Part shown: piece after piece, positions 8,514-17,587 of the stretch | How positions within the stretch are numbered: position 1 is the first letter of the stretch | How the letters are laid out: each line of letters opens with the position of its first letter | NCBI RefSeq assembly: GCF_036346105.1 | Contig: NZ_CP107811.1 | Coordinates: 3,538,501 to 3,602,500 of the forward strand | Direction of reading: 5' to 3' | DNA from: Streptomyces sp. NBC_00539 | GTDB taxonomy: Bacteria; Actinomycetota; Actinomycetes; Streptomycetales; Streptomycetaceae | Length of the DNA: 64,000 nt | The notes under the pieces: generated by a model | The model's database searches: none | Told to the model about the DNA's origin: nothing | What the model saw: the letters and a program-made list of their open reading frames with translations, nothing else | Position numbers and translations under genes: made by a program

Positions 8514-8629
8514 ATCCGGCAGGAGTGGGCCACACTCTGTATCCATCGGGTGTGCACGGTGCTATGCCCCCGGCTCCCCCGGAGGCGGCCCCGTAGCACC
8601 GCTCTGCGGCAGCCAGGAGGTGCCTTCCG

Positions 8630-8944
8630 ATGGCACAGGCAATGCGACCTCAGTCCTCCATCTCGCTCTTCGCGACCGACGGCAAGCCCCACCCGCTACA
8701 GGACACCCTGATGGCGGTCACCGTGATCCTCGGCGTCGTGGCGTTCGTCACGGGGTTCTTCGACAACCTGCACCTGCTCAGCTCCTGGACCGGGCTGATC
8801 GGGATCATCACCGGCGCCTACGGACAGTTCATCTCGGAGACGACACGCGAACGCTTCGCGCTGATCATCGGGCTTGGTGCCTCAGCCGTGGGCTTCTTCC
8901 TCGGCATGGCACACGGCGGCCTCTTCGGCGGCTGGCTGGGCTGA
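8630..8944 (+). CDS. small integral membrane protein, unknown function
   Basis: 104 residues with a short polar N-terminus (MAQAMRPQSSISLFATDG) and three hydrophobic segments (LMAVTVILGVVAFVTGFF, GLIGIITGAYGQFI and the Gly-rich FALIIGLGASAVGFFLGMAHGGLFGGWLG). Gly-zipper-like spacing in the last helix suggests oligomer packing. AGGAGGT sits 8 bases before the ATG. It reads away from the rpsF operon and towards femX, and may be the first gene of a small cell-envelope set. I do not recognise a named domain. Confidence 0.8.
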   Translation: MAQAMRPQSSISLFATDGKPHPLQDTLMAVTVILGVVAFVTGFFDNLHLLSSWTGLIGIITGAYGQFISETTRERFALIIGLGASAVGFFLGMAHGGLFGGWLG

Positions 8945-9072
8945 CCGGGGTACCTCCGCGACGGGGCGCCGCCCGGCACCGGGCGGGGCCCGACCCGTCC
9001 CCCAGTGGGGCGGCGCCCCTGTCGCAGTAGGCTTCGCGCCATAGCAGCGAAGCCGCCGGAGGAGCACCCCGC

Positions 9073-10191
9073 ATGAGCCTGTCCCTGAGGACCATCAGCC
9101 GAGAGCAGCATCTGGGTTACCTCCAGAGCCTGCCCTCGGCTAGCCACTGCCAGGTCCCGGCGTGGGCCGACGTCAAGAACGAGTGGCGTTCGGAGAACCT
9201 CGGTTGGTTCGGCGCGTCCGGCGAACTCGTCGGTGCCGCCCTCGTCTTGTACCGCCAGCTGCCCAAGGTGAAGCGGTACCTCGCCTACCTGCCCGAGGGA
9301 CCGATCATCAACTGGTTCGCCCCGAACCTGGAGGAGTGGCTCCAGCCGATGCTGGCCCACCTCAAGCAGCAGGGCGCCTTCACGGTGAAGATGGGTCCGC
9401 CCGTCGTCATCCGCCGCTGGAACGCGGCCGCCATCAAGGCCGGCATCCAGGACCCGGACGTCAAGCGCCTGCGGGACGTGGAGGCATCGGTCATCGAGCC
9501 CCGCGCCTTCGAGGTTTCCGACAAGCTGCGCCGGATGGGCTGGCAGCAGGCCGAGGACGGCGGAGCCGGCTTCGGAGACGTCCAGCCCCGCTACGTCTTC
9601 CAGGTACCGCTGGCCAACCGTTCGCTGGACGACGTCCTCAAGGGCTTCAACCAGCTGTGGCGCCGCAACATCAAGAAGGCCGAGAAGGCCGGTGTCGAGG
9701 TCGTCCAGGGCGGTTACGACGACCTGCCGACGTGGCAGCACCTGTACGAGATCACGGCCGAGCGCGACAAGTTCCGCCCGCGCCCGCTCAGTTACTTCCA
9801 GCGGCAGTGGACGGCCCTCAACTCCGAGGACCCCAACCGCATGCGGCTGTACATCGCCACGCACGAGGGCGAGCCGCTGGCAGCCGCCACGATGCTCACG
9901 GTCGGCCAGCACGTCTGGTACTCCTACGGCGCCTCCGCCAACCACAAGCGCGAGGTCCGCCCCTCGAACGCGATGCAGTGGCGCATGCTGCGCGATTCCT
10001 ACGCGCTCGGTGCGAGCGTCTACGACCTGCGCGGAATCAGTGACACCCTGGACGAGAACGATCACCTGTTCGGTCTGATCCAGTTCAAGGTCGGCACCGG
10101 CGGCGAGGCGGTCGAGTACGTGGGCGAGTGGGACTTCCCGCTGAACAAGGTGCTGCACAAGGCGCTCGACATCTACATGTCGCGCCGCTGA
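9073..10191 (+). CDS. femX: FemX/FemAB-family peptidoglycan aminoacyltransferase
   Basis: 372 residues built of two GNAT-like halves, the FemABX fold. These enzymes move an amino acid from aminoacyl-tRNA onto the lysine or diaminopimelate side chain of lipid II; Streptomyces make a single-Gly bridge on LL-Dap. Visible family signs are the N-terminal PSASHCQVPAWADVKNEWRSENLG block, KVKRYLAYLPEGP, the central RRNIKKAEKAGVEV and the C-terminal block WYSYGASANHKREVRPSNAMQWRML and YDLRGISDTLDENDHLFGL. No long coiled coil is inserted. GGAGGAG precedes the ATG. The next gene, 70 bases on, is alanine-racemase-like, suggesting a shared role in cell-wall amino acid supply. Confidence 0.88.
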   Translation: MSLSLRTISREQHLGYLQSLPSASHCQVPAWADVKNEWRSENLGWFGASGELVGAALVLYRQLPKVKRYLAYLPEGPIINWFAPNLEEWLQPMLAHLKQQGAFTVKMGPPVVIRRWNAAAIKAGIQDPDVKRLRDVEASVIEPRAFEVSDKLRRMGWQQAEDGGAGFGDVQPRYVFQVPLANRSLDDVLKGFNQLWRRNIKKAEKAGVEVVQGGYDDLPTWQHLYEITAERDKFRPRPLSYFQRQWTALNSEDPNRMRLYIATHEGEPLAAATMLTVGQHVWYSYGASANHKREVRPSNAMQWRMLRDSYALGASVYDLRGISDTLDENDHLFGLIQFKVGTGGEAVEYVGEWDFPLNKVLHKALDIYMSRR

Positions 10192-10261
10192 CGGCACCCG
10201 CCCCATCCACAAACACAGCACCGCCGCACCCAGCGGCTTATCGGAGAGGTTCCGGACGGGC

Positions 10262-11293
10262 ATGGCGCTCACGCTCTACGTCGACACCGCGCGCTGGCGT
10301 GCGCACCAGAAGCAGATCGCGGACCAGTTCCCCGGGCTGATCCCGGTCTGCAAGGGCAATGGCTACGGCTTCGGCCACGAGCGGCTGTGCGAGGAGGCGA
10401 CCCGGATGGGCGCCGACATCCTGGCCGTCGGCACGACGTACGAGGCCGCGAGCATCAAGGACTGGTTCGGCGGTGATCTGCTCGTCCTCACCCCGTTCCG
10501 GCGGGGCGAGGAGCCGGTGCCGCTGCCGGACCGCGTGATCAGGTCCGTGTCCTCGGTGGACGGGGTCCGGGGCCTGGTCGGCGCCCGCGTCGTCATCGAG
10601 TGCATGAGCTCGATGCGCCGCCACGGTGTTTCGGAGCAGGACCTGGGGCAGCTCCAGTCGGCCATCGAGGACGTGCGCCTGGAGGGCTTCGCCCTGCACC
10701 TGCCGCTCGACCGCCCCGACGGCTCCGATGCCGTCGAGGAGGTCATCGGCTGGATGGACCGGCTGCGCGCCGCACGGCTGCCGCTGCACACCATGTTCGT
10801 CAGCCACCTGCGGGCCGAGGAGCTGGCCCGGCTCCAGCAGCAGTTCCCGCAGACCCGTTTCAGGGCCCGCATCGGTACCCGGCTGTGGCTGGGCGACCAC
10901 GAGGCGACCCAGTACCGGGGCGCCGTCCTGGACGTCACGCGTGTGGCCAAGGGCGACCGGTTCGGCTACCGCCAGCAGAAGGCCGCCTCCGACGGCTGGC
11001 TCGTCGTGGTCGCCGGGGGTACCTCGCACGGGGTGGGCCTGGAGGCCCCCAAGGCCCTGCACGGGGTGATGCCGCGCGCCAAGGGCGTCGCACGGGCCGG
11101 CCTGGCGACGGTCAACCGGAACCTGTCGCCGTTCGTCTGGGCGGGCAAGCAGCGCTGGTTCGCGGAGCCCCCGCACATGCAGGTGTCGATCCTGTTCGTG
11201 CCGTCCGACGCCACGGAGCCGAAGGTCGGCGACGAGCTGGTGGCGCACCTGCGGCACACCACCACGCAGTTCGACCGGGTGGTCGACGCCTGA
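10262..11293 (+). CDS. alanine racemase-like PLP (fold type III) protein
   Basis: 343 residues. The PLP-lysine motif reads VCKGNGYGFGHERL (Lys about residue 36), matching the alanine racemase AKANAYGHG pattern, so Schiff-base formation with PLP is likely. RIGTRLWLGD matches the R-x-G-x-x-x-Y/W-G phosphate region, and GDRFGYRQQ resembles the C-terminal VGYG strand. The usual Alr CMDQ-type stretch with its conserved Asp is not visible; in its place stands PPHMQVSILFVP. The protein may therefore be a divergent racemase or a non-racemising amino-acid-binding relative. GGAGAGG precedes the ATG. It follows femX closely on the same strand. The true Streptomyces alr is usually located elsewhere. Confidence 0.75.
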   Translation: MALTLYVDTARWRAHQKQIADQFPGLIPVCKGNGYGFGHERLCEEATRMGADILAVGTTYEAASIKDWFGGDLLVLTPFRRGEEPVPLPDRVIRSVSSVDGVRGLVGARVVIECMSSMRRHGVSEQDLGQLQSAIEDVRLEGFALHLPLDRPDGSDAVEEVIGWMDRLRAARLPLHTMFVSHLRAEELARLQQQFPQTRFRARIGTRLWLGDHEATQYRGAVLDVTRVAKGDRFGYRQQKAASDGWLVVVAGGTSHGVGLEAPKALHGVMPRAKGVARAGLATVNRNLSPFVWAGKQRWFAEPPHMQVSILFVPSDATEPKVGDELVAHLRHTTTQFDRVVDA

Positions 11294-11299
11294 GCCCGC

Positions 11300-12760
11300 T
11301 CAGTGCCGGGGGCGGGTCCCCCATTCCACCCGTTGTGCCTCCGGGGGCGTCGCGTCATGCGGCGCCCCCGCGGCGTTGGACAGCGTGAAGACGTCACGCG
11401 CCCCGTCCAGGACCCCGCCCGAAGGGTCGTCGGATCCGTCGCGCCGCACGACGTCACGCTCGGGCAGCAGGACGTCCCGTACGACCACCGCACACAGGTA
11501 GAGGGTCGCCAGCAGGTGAAGGGCGATGGCCAGCTGGTAACCCTCGACCGGCAGGCCCTGGTGCTTGTCGCCGCTGGTCGTGTAGGCCAGGTAGAACCAG
11601 ATCCCGAGGAAGTAAAGGACCTCACCGGCCTGCCAGATCAGGAAGTCCCGCCAGCGCGGCCGGGCGAGCGCGGCGAGGGGGATCAGCCACAGCACGTACT
11701 GCGGCGAGTACACCTTGTTGGCCAGGATGAAGGCCGCGACGACGAGGAAGGCCAGCTGTGCGAAGCGCGGACGGCGGGGCGCCTTGAGGGTGAGCAGCGC
11801 GATGCCGGCGCACAGCAGCAGGGTGAGGACGGTGGCGTACGTGTTCGCGCCGGTCAGGGGGTTCCCCGACCGCTGGGAGATCAACAGCCACACCGAACCG
11901 AAGTCGATGGGCCGCTCCTGGCTGAAGGTGTAGAACTTCTTCCAGCCGTCCCAGGCGAACAGCATGACGGGCAGGTTCACCACGAGCCACGCAGCGGCCG
12001 CTCCCGCTGCGGCGCCGCCGAACGCCCGCCATTTCCCGGCCCTCAGGCAGAGGACGAAGAGCACCCCGAGCAGCAGTACCGGGTAGAGCTTGGCCGCGGT
12101 GGCCAGCCCGATGAAGACGCCGAAGAGCACCGCGCGGCCGCGGGACCACATCAGCATCGCGACGGCGGTCAGGGCGAGGGCCAGCAGGTCCCAGTTGATC
12201 GTCGCGGTGAGGGCGAACGCGGGGGCCAGGGCCAGCAGCAGCGCGTCCCAGGGCCGTCGGCGATGGGTGCGGGCGACGCACACGGCGATGACCGCCGCAC
12301 AGATCATCAGCATCCCCGCGTTGACCATCCAGTACATCTGCTCGCGGTGCTGCATCGAGCCGCTGCCGGGGGTCATCCAGGAGGCGATCTGCATGAAGAG
12401 CCCGGTGAGCACCGGGTATTCCAGGTACTGCATGTCGCCCGGGAGCCGGTCCCAGTAGGGGGTGAGGCCGTCGGCGAAGCCCCGCACCACGTACAGGTGC
12501 GGGATGTCGGAGTAGCAGGCGTGGGTGTACTGGGAGCCGGCTCCCCGGAACCACGCCCAGTCGTAGCACGGCACCTTCTGCACCATGCCGAGCGCGAACA
12601 TGCCGAGCGCGACGAGGACCACCACACGGACCGGCGTCAGCCAGTGGCCGCCCAGCCGGACATGGCGGCCGAACGGGCCACCGATGAGCTCACTGCCGGC
12701 GGCGGCGACCTCGTCCTGCTGGGTCGGCAGAACGGGCCGGTCCTCGTGCACCTTCGTCAT
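11300..12760 (-). CDS. GT87-type membrane glycosyltransferase (DUF2029)
   Basis: 486 residues from the ATG at 12760, with about eleven hydrophobic segments, starting at VVLVALGMFALGMVQK. GT-C glycosyltransferases of this type use polyprenyl-phosphate sugars (often mannose) and act on the outer membrane face. The loop after the first helix, with WAWFRGAGSQYTHACYSDIP and YLEYPVLTGLFMQ, holds the acidic residues expected of a GT-C catalytic loop. A GTG 30 bases upstream is an alternative start. It ends 6 bases from the racemase-like stop (convergent) and lies after the PBP gene on the same strand, separated by a hairpin. Acceptor unknown. Confidence 0.75.
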   Translation of the reverse strand: MTKVHEDRPVLPTQQDEVAAAGSELIGGPFGRHVRLGGHWLTPVRVVVLVALGMFALGMVQKVPCYDWAWFRGAGSQYTHACYSDIPHLYVVRGFADGLTPYWDRLPGDMQYLEYPVLTGLFMQIASWMTPGSGSMQHREQMYWMVNAGMLMICAAVIAVCVARTHRRRPWDALLLALAPAFALTATINWDLLALALTAVAMLMWSRGRAVLFGVFIGLATAAKLYPVLLLGVLFVLCLRAGKWRAFGGAAAGAAAAWLVVNLPVMLFAWDGWKKFYTFSQERPIDFGSVWLLISQRSGNPLTGANTYATVLTLLLCAGIALLTLKAPRRPRFAQLAFLVVAAFILANKVYSPQYVLWLIPLAALARPRWRDFLIWQAGEVLYFLGIWFYLAYTTSGDKHQGLPVEGYQLAIALHLLATLYLCAVVVRDVLLPERDVVRRDGSDDPSGGVLDGARDVFTLSNAAGAPHDATPPEAQRVEWGTRPRH

Positions 12761-12792
12761 GGGCTCATCCTGCCGTACCGCCCCGGGCACGC

Positions 12793-12825
12793 ACGAGGGC
12801 CGCCGCGGAGTGCGACGGCCCTCGT
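12793..12825. terminator. hairpin between the PBP and GT87 genes
   Basis: A 10-bp perfect inverted repeat (12793-12802 and 12816-12825) with a 13-base loop lies directly downstream of the PBP stop on the minus strand. Confidence 0.65.
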
Positions 12826-12845
12826 CGAGTGGGGCGTGGAGGGGA

Positions 12846-15443
12846 TCAGCCCCCGGTGCCGAGACTGGTGCCCCAGCTGGTGCCGCCCGGGCGGCCCGGT
12901 TTTCCGCTGGCGGGCGGCGAAGGTGCCCCGGTGGTGCCGCCGTCCGGTCCGCCGTCGACGCCGCTGCTGGTGCCGGTGCTGGTCCCGGTGTCGGTACCCC
13001 CGGTGGTGCCGGGCGGGCACAGCTTCCAGGGCGGGCAGCTCGGCTTGCCGCCCTTGGAGGGGGACGGGGAACCCGAGGGCGAGGGGCTCGCCGGAGGCGT
13101 GGACTGGGACACCGAGGGGGAGGGTGTGGGCGCCGCCGGCGTGGGGGTGGGGGCTCCGGGAGAGTCCGCGACCACGCCGATGTCCTCCGCCTCCGGGAAG
13201 TCCTTGACGGGCTTTCCCTTGAGCGCTTCCTTCATGTACTCGGTCCAGATGGTGGCGGGGATGTCACCACCGTGGATCGAGTCGATGTTGCCCACACCGT
13301 TCATGGACAGGAGTCCCTGGTCCGGCTTGCTGGGGTCGCTGCGGAACAGGGTGACCGCGGTGGAGAGCTGCGGGGTGTAGCCGACGAACCAGGCCGACTT
13401 GTTCTTGTCGGTCGTACCGGTCTTGCCGGCCACCGGCCGGCCCAGCTTCTTCGCCTTGGTACCGGTTCCCTCGGGGCTCTCTACGACGTTCTTGAGCACC
13501 TTGGTGACGTTGTCCGCGACGGAGTTGTCCATGGCGCGCTGCGCCTTGGGTGCCTCGAAGCCCGGCAGGGGCGTGCCGTTCTTCTCTACCTTGGTGACCG
13601 AGTAGGGCTCGTGGTGGGTGCCCGAGGCGGCGAAGGTGGCGTAGGAGTCCGCCATCCGGATGGCGCTGGGGGTCGAGGTGCCGAGGGCGAAGGAGGCGTT
13701 GTCGTTCGGGTCCATCGAATCCTTGAGGATGCCGGTGGACGCGGCCACGTCCCGGACCTTGCTGTGACCGACGTCGAAGACGAGCTGGGCGAAGGGCACG
13801 TTGATGGACTTTTCCATCGCCTCGTTCAGCGTGACGTAGCCGTAGGCCCTTTCGCTCTCGTTCTTCTGCTGGAACGGCTTGCCGTCCTTGCCGAGCAGCG
13901 GCCTGCCGTCCCGGTCTTTGATCACCGTCAGGTCGTTGGCGTTGTACTTGCTGTCGGCCGAGATGCCCTCGCCCTTGGACTTCTTGGTGCCGTACTCCAT
14001 CGCCGCCGCCAGCACGTACGGCTTCCAGGTCGAGCCGACCGGGACACCGCTGGTGTTGGCGTTGTTGTTGAAGTACTTCTTGTCCATGCCCGGGCCGCCG
14101 TAGAGGGCCACGATCGCACCCGTGTTCACGTCTACGGAAGCGGCGCCGAACTGGACGAACGTGTCGGTGTCGGGGCGTGCCTTCTCGTTGATGAAACCGT
14201 TGCGGGTGTCCTCGACGGCCTTTGTCAGGGCGTCCACTCTCGGCTTCTCGAAGGTGGTGTAGATCTGGTAGCCGCCTCGGGCCAGGTCGTCCGGGGTGAT
14301 GCGCAAGGTCTTCGTGACGTACTGCTTGGCCGTCTCGACCAGGTAGCCGGTCTGTCCTGACAGGCTGCGGACCTGCTCGGCTTCGATGCGCTCGGGGAAC
14401 TGCGTGTACTTCGCCCGCTCCGCCGGGTCCATCCGCCCCACCGCGACCTCACGGTCCAGTACCCAGGCCCAGCGCTGGCGGGCGCGCTTGTCGTTCTGCT
14501 CTGGAGTCGCAGCCGAGCCGATGCCGCCGTCCGGGTTGTAGAGGTTGGGGCCCTTGAGCATCGACGCCAGGAACGCGCTCTCCGAGGGGTTCAGCTTGTC
14601 GCTGTCCTTTCCGAAGTACGCGCGTGCGGCTGCCTGGATGCCATAGGCGTCCCGGCCGTAGTACGCGGTGTTGAGGTAGCCCGCGAGGACCGTGTCCTTG
14701 TCCTCCGAGACGCCGAGCTTTATCGCGATGAAGAGCTCGGTCACCTTCCGCTTCAGCGTCTGGTTGGAGTCGAGGTAGGTGTTCTTGACGTACTGCTGGG
14801 TGATGGTCGACCCACCCTGGGTGGAGCCGCCCTTGGCCATGTTCACCACGGCCCGGGCGATGCCCATCGGGTCGACGCCCTTGTCCGTCTCGAAGCTCTC
14901 GTTCTCCGCCGCGATCACGGCGTTGCGCATCGAGAGGGGGATCTTGTCGATGGGCACGATCTGGCGGTTCATCGAACCGCCGGTCGCGACCATCTGGGTG
15001 TTGTCCGCCCAGTAGAAGACGTTGTTCTGTGCCTTCGCCGCCTTGTTCGCGTCCGGGGTGTTGACCATGGCGATACCGATGCCGGCGCCGGCGATGATCA
15101 CAGCGAAGAACCCGAAGATGGTGCCGCTCACCAGCTTCCAGGACGGCACGAAGCGCATCCAGCCGTCCTTGTCGGAGCGCGGGTAGTTGATGAGCCGCTT
15201 GTCCGGCCGTCCGTTGCCTCCCGCCCGCCCACGGCCCGCGGATCCTCGCTGGGCGGCTCTGCGTGTGTCGGCCCGGCTGCCGTGGGGGGCCTGGGGCCCT
15301 CCGTGCGGGCCGCTGCGTGAGGCCATGGGGACGTCACGTCCGGCCGCGGCGCCGCGGCCCGGGTGCTGCGGGGCACCCCGGCGGGACGCGGCGCGCCCGC
15401 CGCCTTGGGGCTGCTGCGGCGGTTTGCGGCGGTGCTCGCTCAT
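12846..15443 (-). CDS. class A penicillin-binding protein (transglycosylase/transpeptidase)
   Basis: 865 residues: a Pro/Gln/Gly/Arg-rich cytoplasmic tail (~100), one membrane anchor (LVSGTIFGFFAVIIAGAGIG), a GT51 glycosyltransferase domain, a transpeptidase domain and a Pro/Ser/Thr/Gly-rich tail of about 120 residues. GT51 shows AAENESFETDKGVD (about residue 181) and GGSTITQQYVKN; the first motif is ENESF rather than the usual EDxxF, so Asp is replaced by Asn. Transpeptidase motifs are STWK (about 471), SIN (about 547) and KTGTTD (about 673). It polymerises and cross-links peptidoglycan outside the membrane. The ATG start has a weak ribosome site. Reads away from padR. Confidence 0.93.
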   Translation of the reverse strand: MSEHRRKPPQQPQGGGRAASRRGAPQHPGRGAAAGRDVPMASRSGPHGGPQAPHGSRADTRRAAQRGSAGRGRAGGNGRPDKRLINYPRSDKDGWMRFVPSWKLVSGTIFGFFAVIIAGAGIGIAMVNTPDANKAAKAQNNVFYWADNTQMVATGGSMNRQIVPIDKIPLSMRNAVIAAENESFETDKGVDPMGIARAVVNMAKGGSTQGGSTITQQYVKNTYLDSNQTLKRKVTELFIAIKLGVSEDKDTVLAGYLNTAYYGRDAYGIQAAARAYFGKDSDKLNPSESAFLASMLKGPNLYNPDGGIGSAATPEQNDKRARQRWAWVLDREVAVGRMDPAERAKYTQFPERIEAEQVRSLSGQTGYLVETAKQYVTKTLRITPDDLARGGYQIYTTFEKPRVDALTKAVEDTRNGFINEKARPDTDTFVQFGAASVDVNTGAIVALYGGPGMDKKYFNNNANTSGVPVGSTWKPYVLAAAMEYGTKKSKGEGISADSKYNANDLTVIKDRDGRPLLGKDGKPFQQKNESERAYGYVTLNEAMEKSINVPFAQLVFDVGHSKVRDVAASTGILKDSMDPNDNASFALGTSTPSAIRMADSYATFAASGTHHEPYSVTKVEKNGTPLPGFEAPKAQRAMDNSVADNVTKVLKNVVESPEGTGTKAKKLGRPVAGKTGTTDKNKSAWFVGYTPQLSTAVTLFRSDPSKPDQGLLSMNGVGNIDSIHGGDIPATIWTEYMKEALKGKPVKDFPEAEDIGVVADSPGAPTPTPAAPTPSPSVSQSTPPASPSPSGSPSPSKGGKPSCPPWKLCPPGTTGGTDTGTSTGTSSGVDGGPDGGTTGAPSPPASGKPGRPGGTSWGTSLGTGG

Positions 15444-15623
15444 CGAACGACTACTCCTCGGGCAGGCGAGTGGCCTGGAAGCGGCGGTTACATTCCGGTT
15501 CCCCCGGTGTCATGCGGCAAAGAGTACGCAGGGTCAAAACCCAATCAGTGCCGAAGTTCACCCCAAATCAGGCAACTTGCCTGGTACGAATTGGTGATGT
15601 GACGCCGGTCACCACTCCACCCC

Positions 15624-15652
15624 TTGTCGCCACGAGCCGCCCGCTCTATCGT
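15624..15652 (+). promoter_or_regulatory. candidate padR-ino1 promoter
   Basis: TTGTCG (15624-15629) and TATCGT (15647-15652) are 17 bases apart. The predicted start near 15659 falls inside the palindrome at 15656-15676, so a protein bound there would block initiation. Confidence 0.55.
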
Positions 15653-15655
15653 CTG

Positions 15656-15676
15656 GATGTATCGAGTCGATACATC
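15656..15676. promoter_or_regulatory. palindromic operator, probably for the adjacent PadR
   Basis: Perfect 10-1-10 palindrome GATGTATCGA-G-TCGATACATC placed 40 bases before padR and overlapping the expected transcription start. PadR dimers bind palindromes of this size, and PadR genes are usually self-regulated. The assignment rests on position and symmetry. Confidence 0.7.
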
Positions 15677-15715
15677 AGCTCGGCATAAACTCGGAGCCGG
15701 AAGAGAGGCAGGCGG

Positions 15716-16318
15716 ATGAGCAGGCGCTCAGGCATCCTCGAGTTCGCCGTCCTCGGCCTGCTCCGCGAGTCCCCCATGCACGGTTACGAGCTTCGTAAAC
15801 GGCTCAACACCTCACTGGGGGTCTTCCGGGCGTTCAGCTACGGGACGCTCTACCCCTGCCTCAAGACGCTGGTCGCCAACGGCTGGTTGATCGAAGAACC
15901 GGGCAACGCCCCGGAAGACGCTCTCGCCGCTTCACTCGCGGGGCGCCGGGCCAAGATCGTCTACCGGTTGACGGCCGCGGGCAAGGAGCACTTCGAAGAG
16001 CTCCTCTCCCACACCGGCCCGGACACCTGGGAAGACGAGTCCTTCGCCGCCCGGTTCGCCTTCTTCGGTCAGACCGAGCGGGAAGTGCGCATGCGAGTGC
16101 TGGAGGGCCGCCGCAGCCGGCTGGAAGAGCGTCTGGAGAAGATGCGCGCCTCACTCGCGCGCACGCGGGAGCGGCTCGACGACTACACCCTTGAGCTGCA
16201 GCGACACGGAATGGAATCCGTGGAGCGCGAAGTGCGCTGGCTGAACGAGCTCATTGAGAGCGAGCGGGCGGGACGGGATCAGAGACGACCCGGTCCGTCC
16301 GACGAAACTGCAAAGTGA
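15716..16318 (+). CDS. PadR-family transcriptional regulator
   Basis: 200 residues. The N-terminal winged helix is classical PadR ([26 protein letters not shown], then [21 protein letters not shown] with the conserved Tyr-Pro-x-Leu), followed by a Vir-like C-terminal helical dimer domain ([22 protein letters not shown]) that is strongly coiled-coil-like. It should bind the palindrome over its own promoter and so set its own level and that of ino1, 49 bases downstream. The same padR-ino1 pairing exists in mycobacteria (Rv0047c-Rv0046c). The ligand, if any, is unknown. Confidence 0.9.
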   Translation: MSRRSGILEFAVLGLLRESPMHGYELRKRLNTSLGVFRAFSYGTLYPCLKTLVANGWLIEEPGNAPEDALAASLAGRRAKIVYRLTAAGKEHFEELLSHTGPDTWEDESFAARFAFFGQTEREVRMRVLEGRRSRLEERLEKMRASLARTRERLDDYTLELQRHGMESVEREVRWLNELIESERAGRDQRRPGPSDETAK

Positions 16319-16339
16319 GGCCTGCATCTCGCAGGCCTC
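16317..16339 (+). promoter_or_regulatory. hairpin between padR and ino1
   Basis: A 9-bp perfect stem (GAGGCCTGC/GCAGGCCTC) with a 5-base loop begins within the padR stop codon. It has no T-run. It could attenuate read-through into ino1 or protect the ino1 message. Confidence 0.5.
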
Positions 16340-16367
16340 GTCCGAGAACAAACAGGGAGCAACCGGA

Positions 16368-17450
16368 ATGGGTTCGGTTCGCGTAGCCATCGTCGGCGTG
16401 GGCAACTGCGCCGCCTCGCTGGTGCAGGGCGTCGAGTATTACAAGGAAGCCGACCCGGCGGCCAAGGTCCCCGGTCTGATGCACGTCCAGTTCGGCGACT
16501 ACCACGTGGGTGACGTCGAGTTCGTCGCCGCGTTCGACGTCGACGCGAAGAAGGTCGGCCTCGACCTTTCGGACGCCATCGGCGCCAGCGAGAACAACAC
16601 CATCAAGATCTGCGACGTCCCGAACACGGGCGTCACCGTGCAGCGCGGCCACACCCTGGACGGCCTGGGCAAGTACTACCGCATGACCATCGAGGAGTCC
16701 GCCGAGGCTCCGGTCGACGTGGTGCAGATCCTCAAGGACCGCCAGGTCGACGTCCTGATCTGCTACCTGCCCGTCGGTTCCGAGGAAGCGGCGAAGTTCT
16801 ACGCCCAGTGCGCCATCGACGCCAAGGTCGCGTTCGTCAACGCCCTCCCGGTCTTCATCGCCGGCACCAAGGAGTGGGCGGACAAGTTCACCGAGGCCGG
16901 CGTTCCGATCGTCGGCGACGACATCAAGTCCCAGGTCGGCGCCACCATCACGCACCGCGTGATGGCGAAGCTGTTCGAGGACCGCGGTGTCCGTCTTGAG
17001 CGCACCATGCAGCTCAACGTCGGCGGCAACATGGACTTCAAGAACATGCTTGAGCGCGACCGCCTCGAGTCGAAGAAGATCTCCAAGACGCAGGCCGTCA
17101 CCTCGCAGATCCCCGACCGTGAGCTCGGCGAGAAGAACGTCCACATCGGCCCCTCCGACTACGTCGCGTGGCTCGACGACCGCAAGTGGGCCTACGTCCG
17201 CCTTGAGGGCCGTGCCTTCGGCGACGTCCCGCTGAACCTCGAGTACAAGCTCGAGGTGTGGGACTCCCCGAACTCGGCCGGTGTCATCATCGACGCCCTG
17301 CGCGCCGCGAAGATCGCCAAGGACCGCGGCATCGGTGGTCCGATCCTGTCGGCTTCGAGCTACTTCATGAAGTCCCCGCCGGTCCAGTACTTCGACGACG
17401 AGGCCTACGCGAACGTCGAGAAGTTCATCAAGGGCGAGGTCGAGCGCTAA
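16368..17450 (+). CDS. ino1: myo-inositol-1-phosphate synthase
   Basis: 360 residues. NAD-dependent isomerisation of glucose 6-phosphate to inositol 1-phosphate, the first step to phosphatidylinositol and mycothiol, the actinobacterial thiol. The Rossmann motif [16 protein letters not shown] opens the protein, and [12 protein letters not shown] and [13 protein letters not shown] are the conserved active-site stretches of the prokaryotic MIPS group. ATG 16368 was chosen because the glycine-rich loop starts right after it and AGGGAG precedes it; the open frame extending to 16254 overlaps padR. The mycothiol link fits the SigR-type promoter on trxB nearby only in theme. Followed by a very strong terminator. 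Confidence 0.95.
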   Translation: MGSVRVAIVGVGNCAASLVQGVEYYKEADPAAKVPGLMHVQFGDYHVGDVEFVAAFDVDAKKVGLDLSDAIGASENNTIKICDVPNTGVTVQRGHTLDGLGKYYRMTIEESAEAPVDVVQILKDRQVDVLICYLPVGSEEAAKFYAQCAIDAKVAFVNALPVFIAGTKEWADKFTEAGVPIVGDDIKSQVGATITHRVMAKLFEDRGVRLERTMQLNVGGNMDFKNMLERDRLESKKISKTQAVTSQIPDRELGEKNVHIGPSDYVAWLDDRKWAYVRLEGRAFGDVPLNLEYKLEVWDSPNSAGVIIDALRAAKIAKDRGIGGPILSASSYFMKSPPVQYFDDEAYANVEKFIKGEVER

Positions 17451-17528
17451 GCAGCTCCGGCTCGACGCGTTCCACAAGAAAGCACACGAAGCCCGGTCCT
17501 TCGGACACCTGGACTTCGACTGTTCTTC

Positions 17529-17569
17529 CGCCGAGGGTCCCCGGGCAATGTGCCCGGGGACCCTCGGCG
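17529..17569. terminator. ino1 terminator
   Basis: A perfect 19-bp inverted repeat (17529-17547 and 17551-17569) with a 3-base loop, 80 bases after the ino1 stop. A strong factor-independent-type hairpin, without a T-run, as is common in this GC range. Confidence 0.85.
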
Positions 17570-17587
17570 TATGTGACCCTTGCCCTC

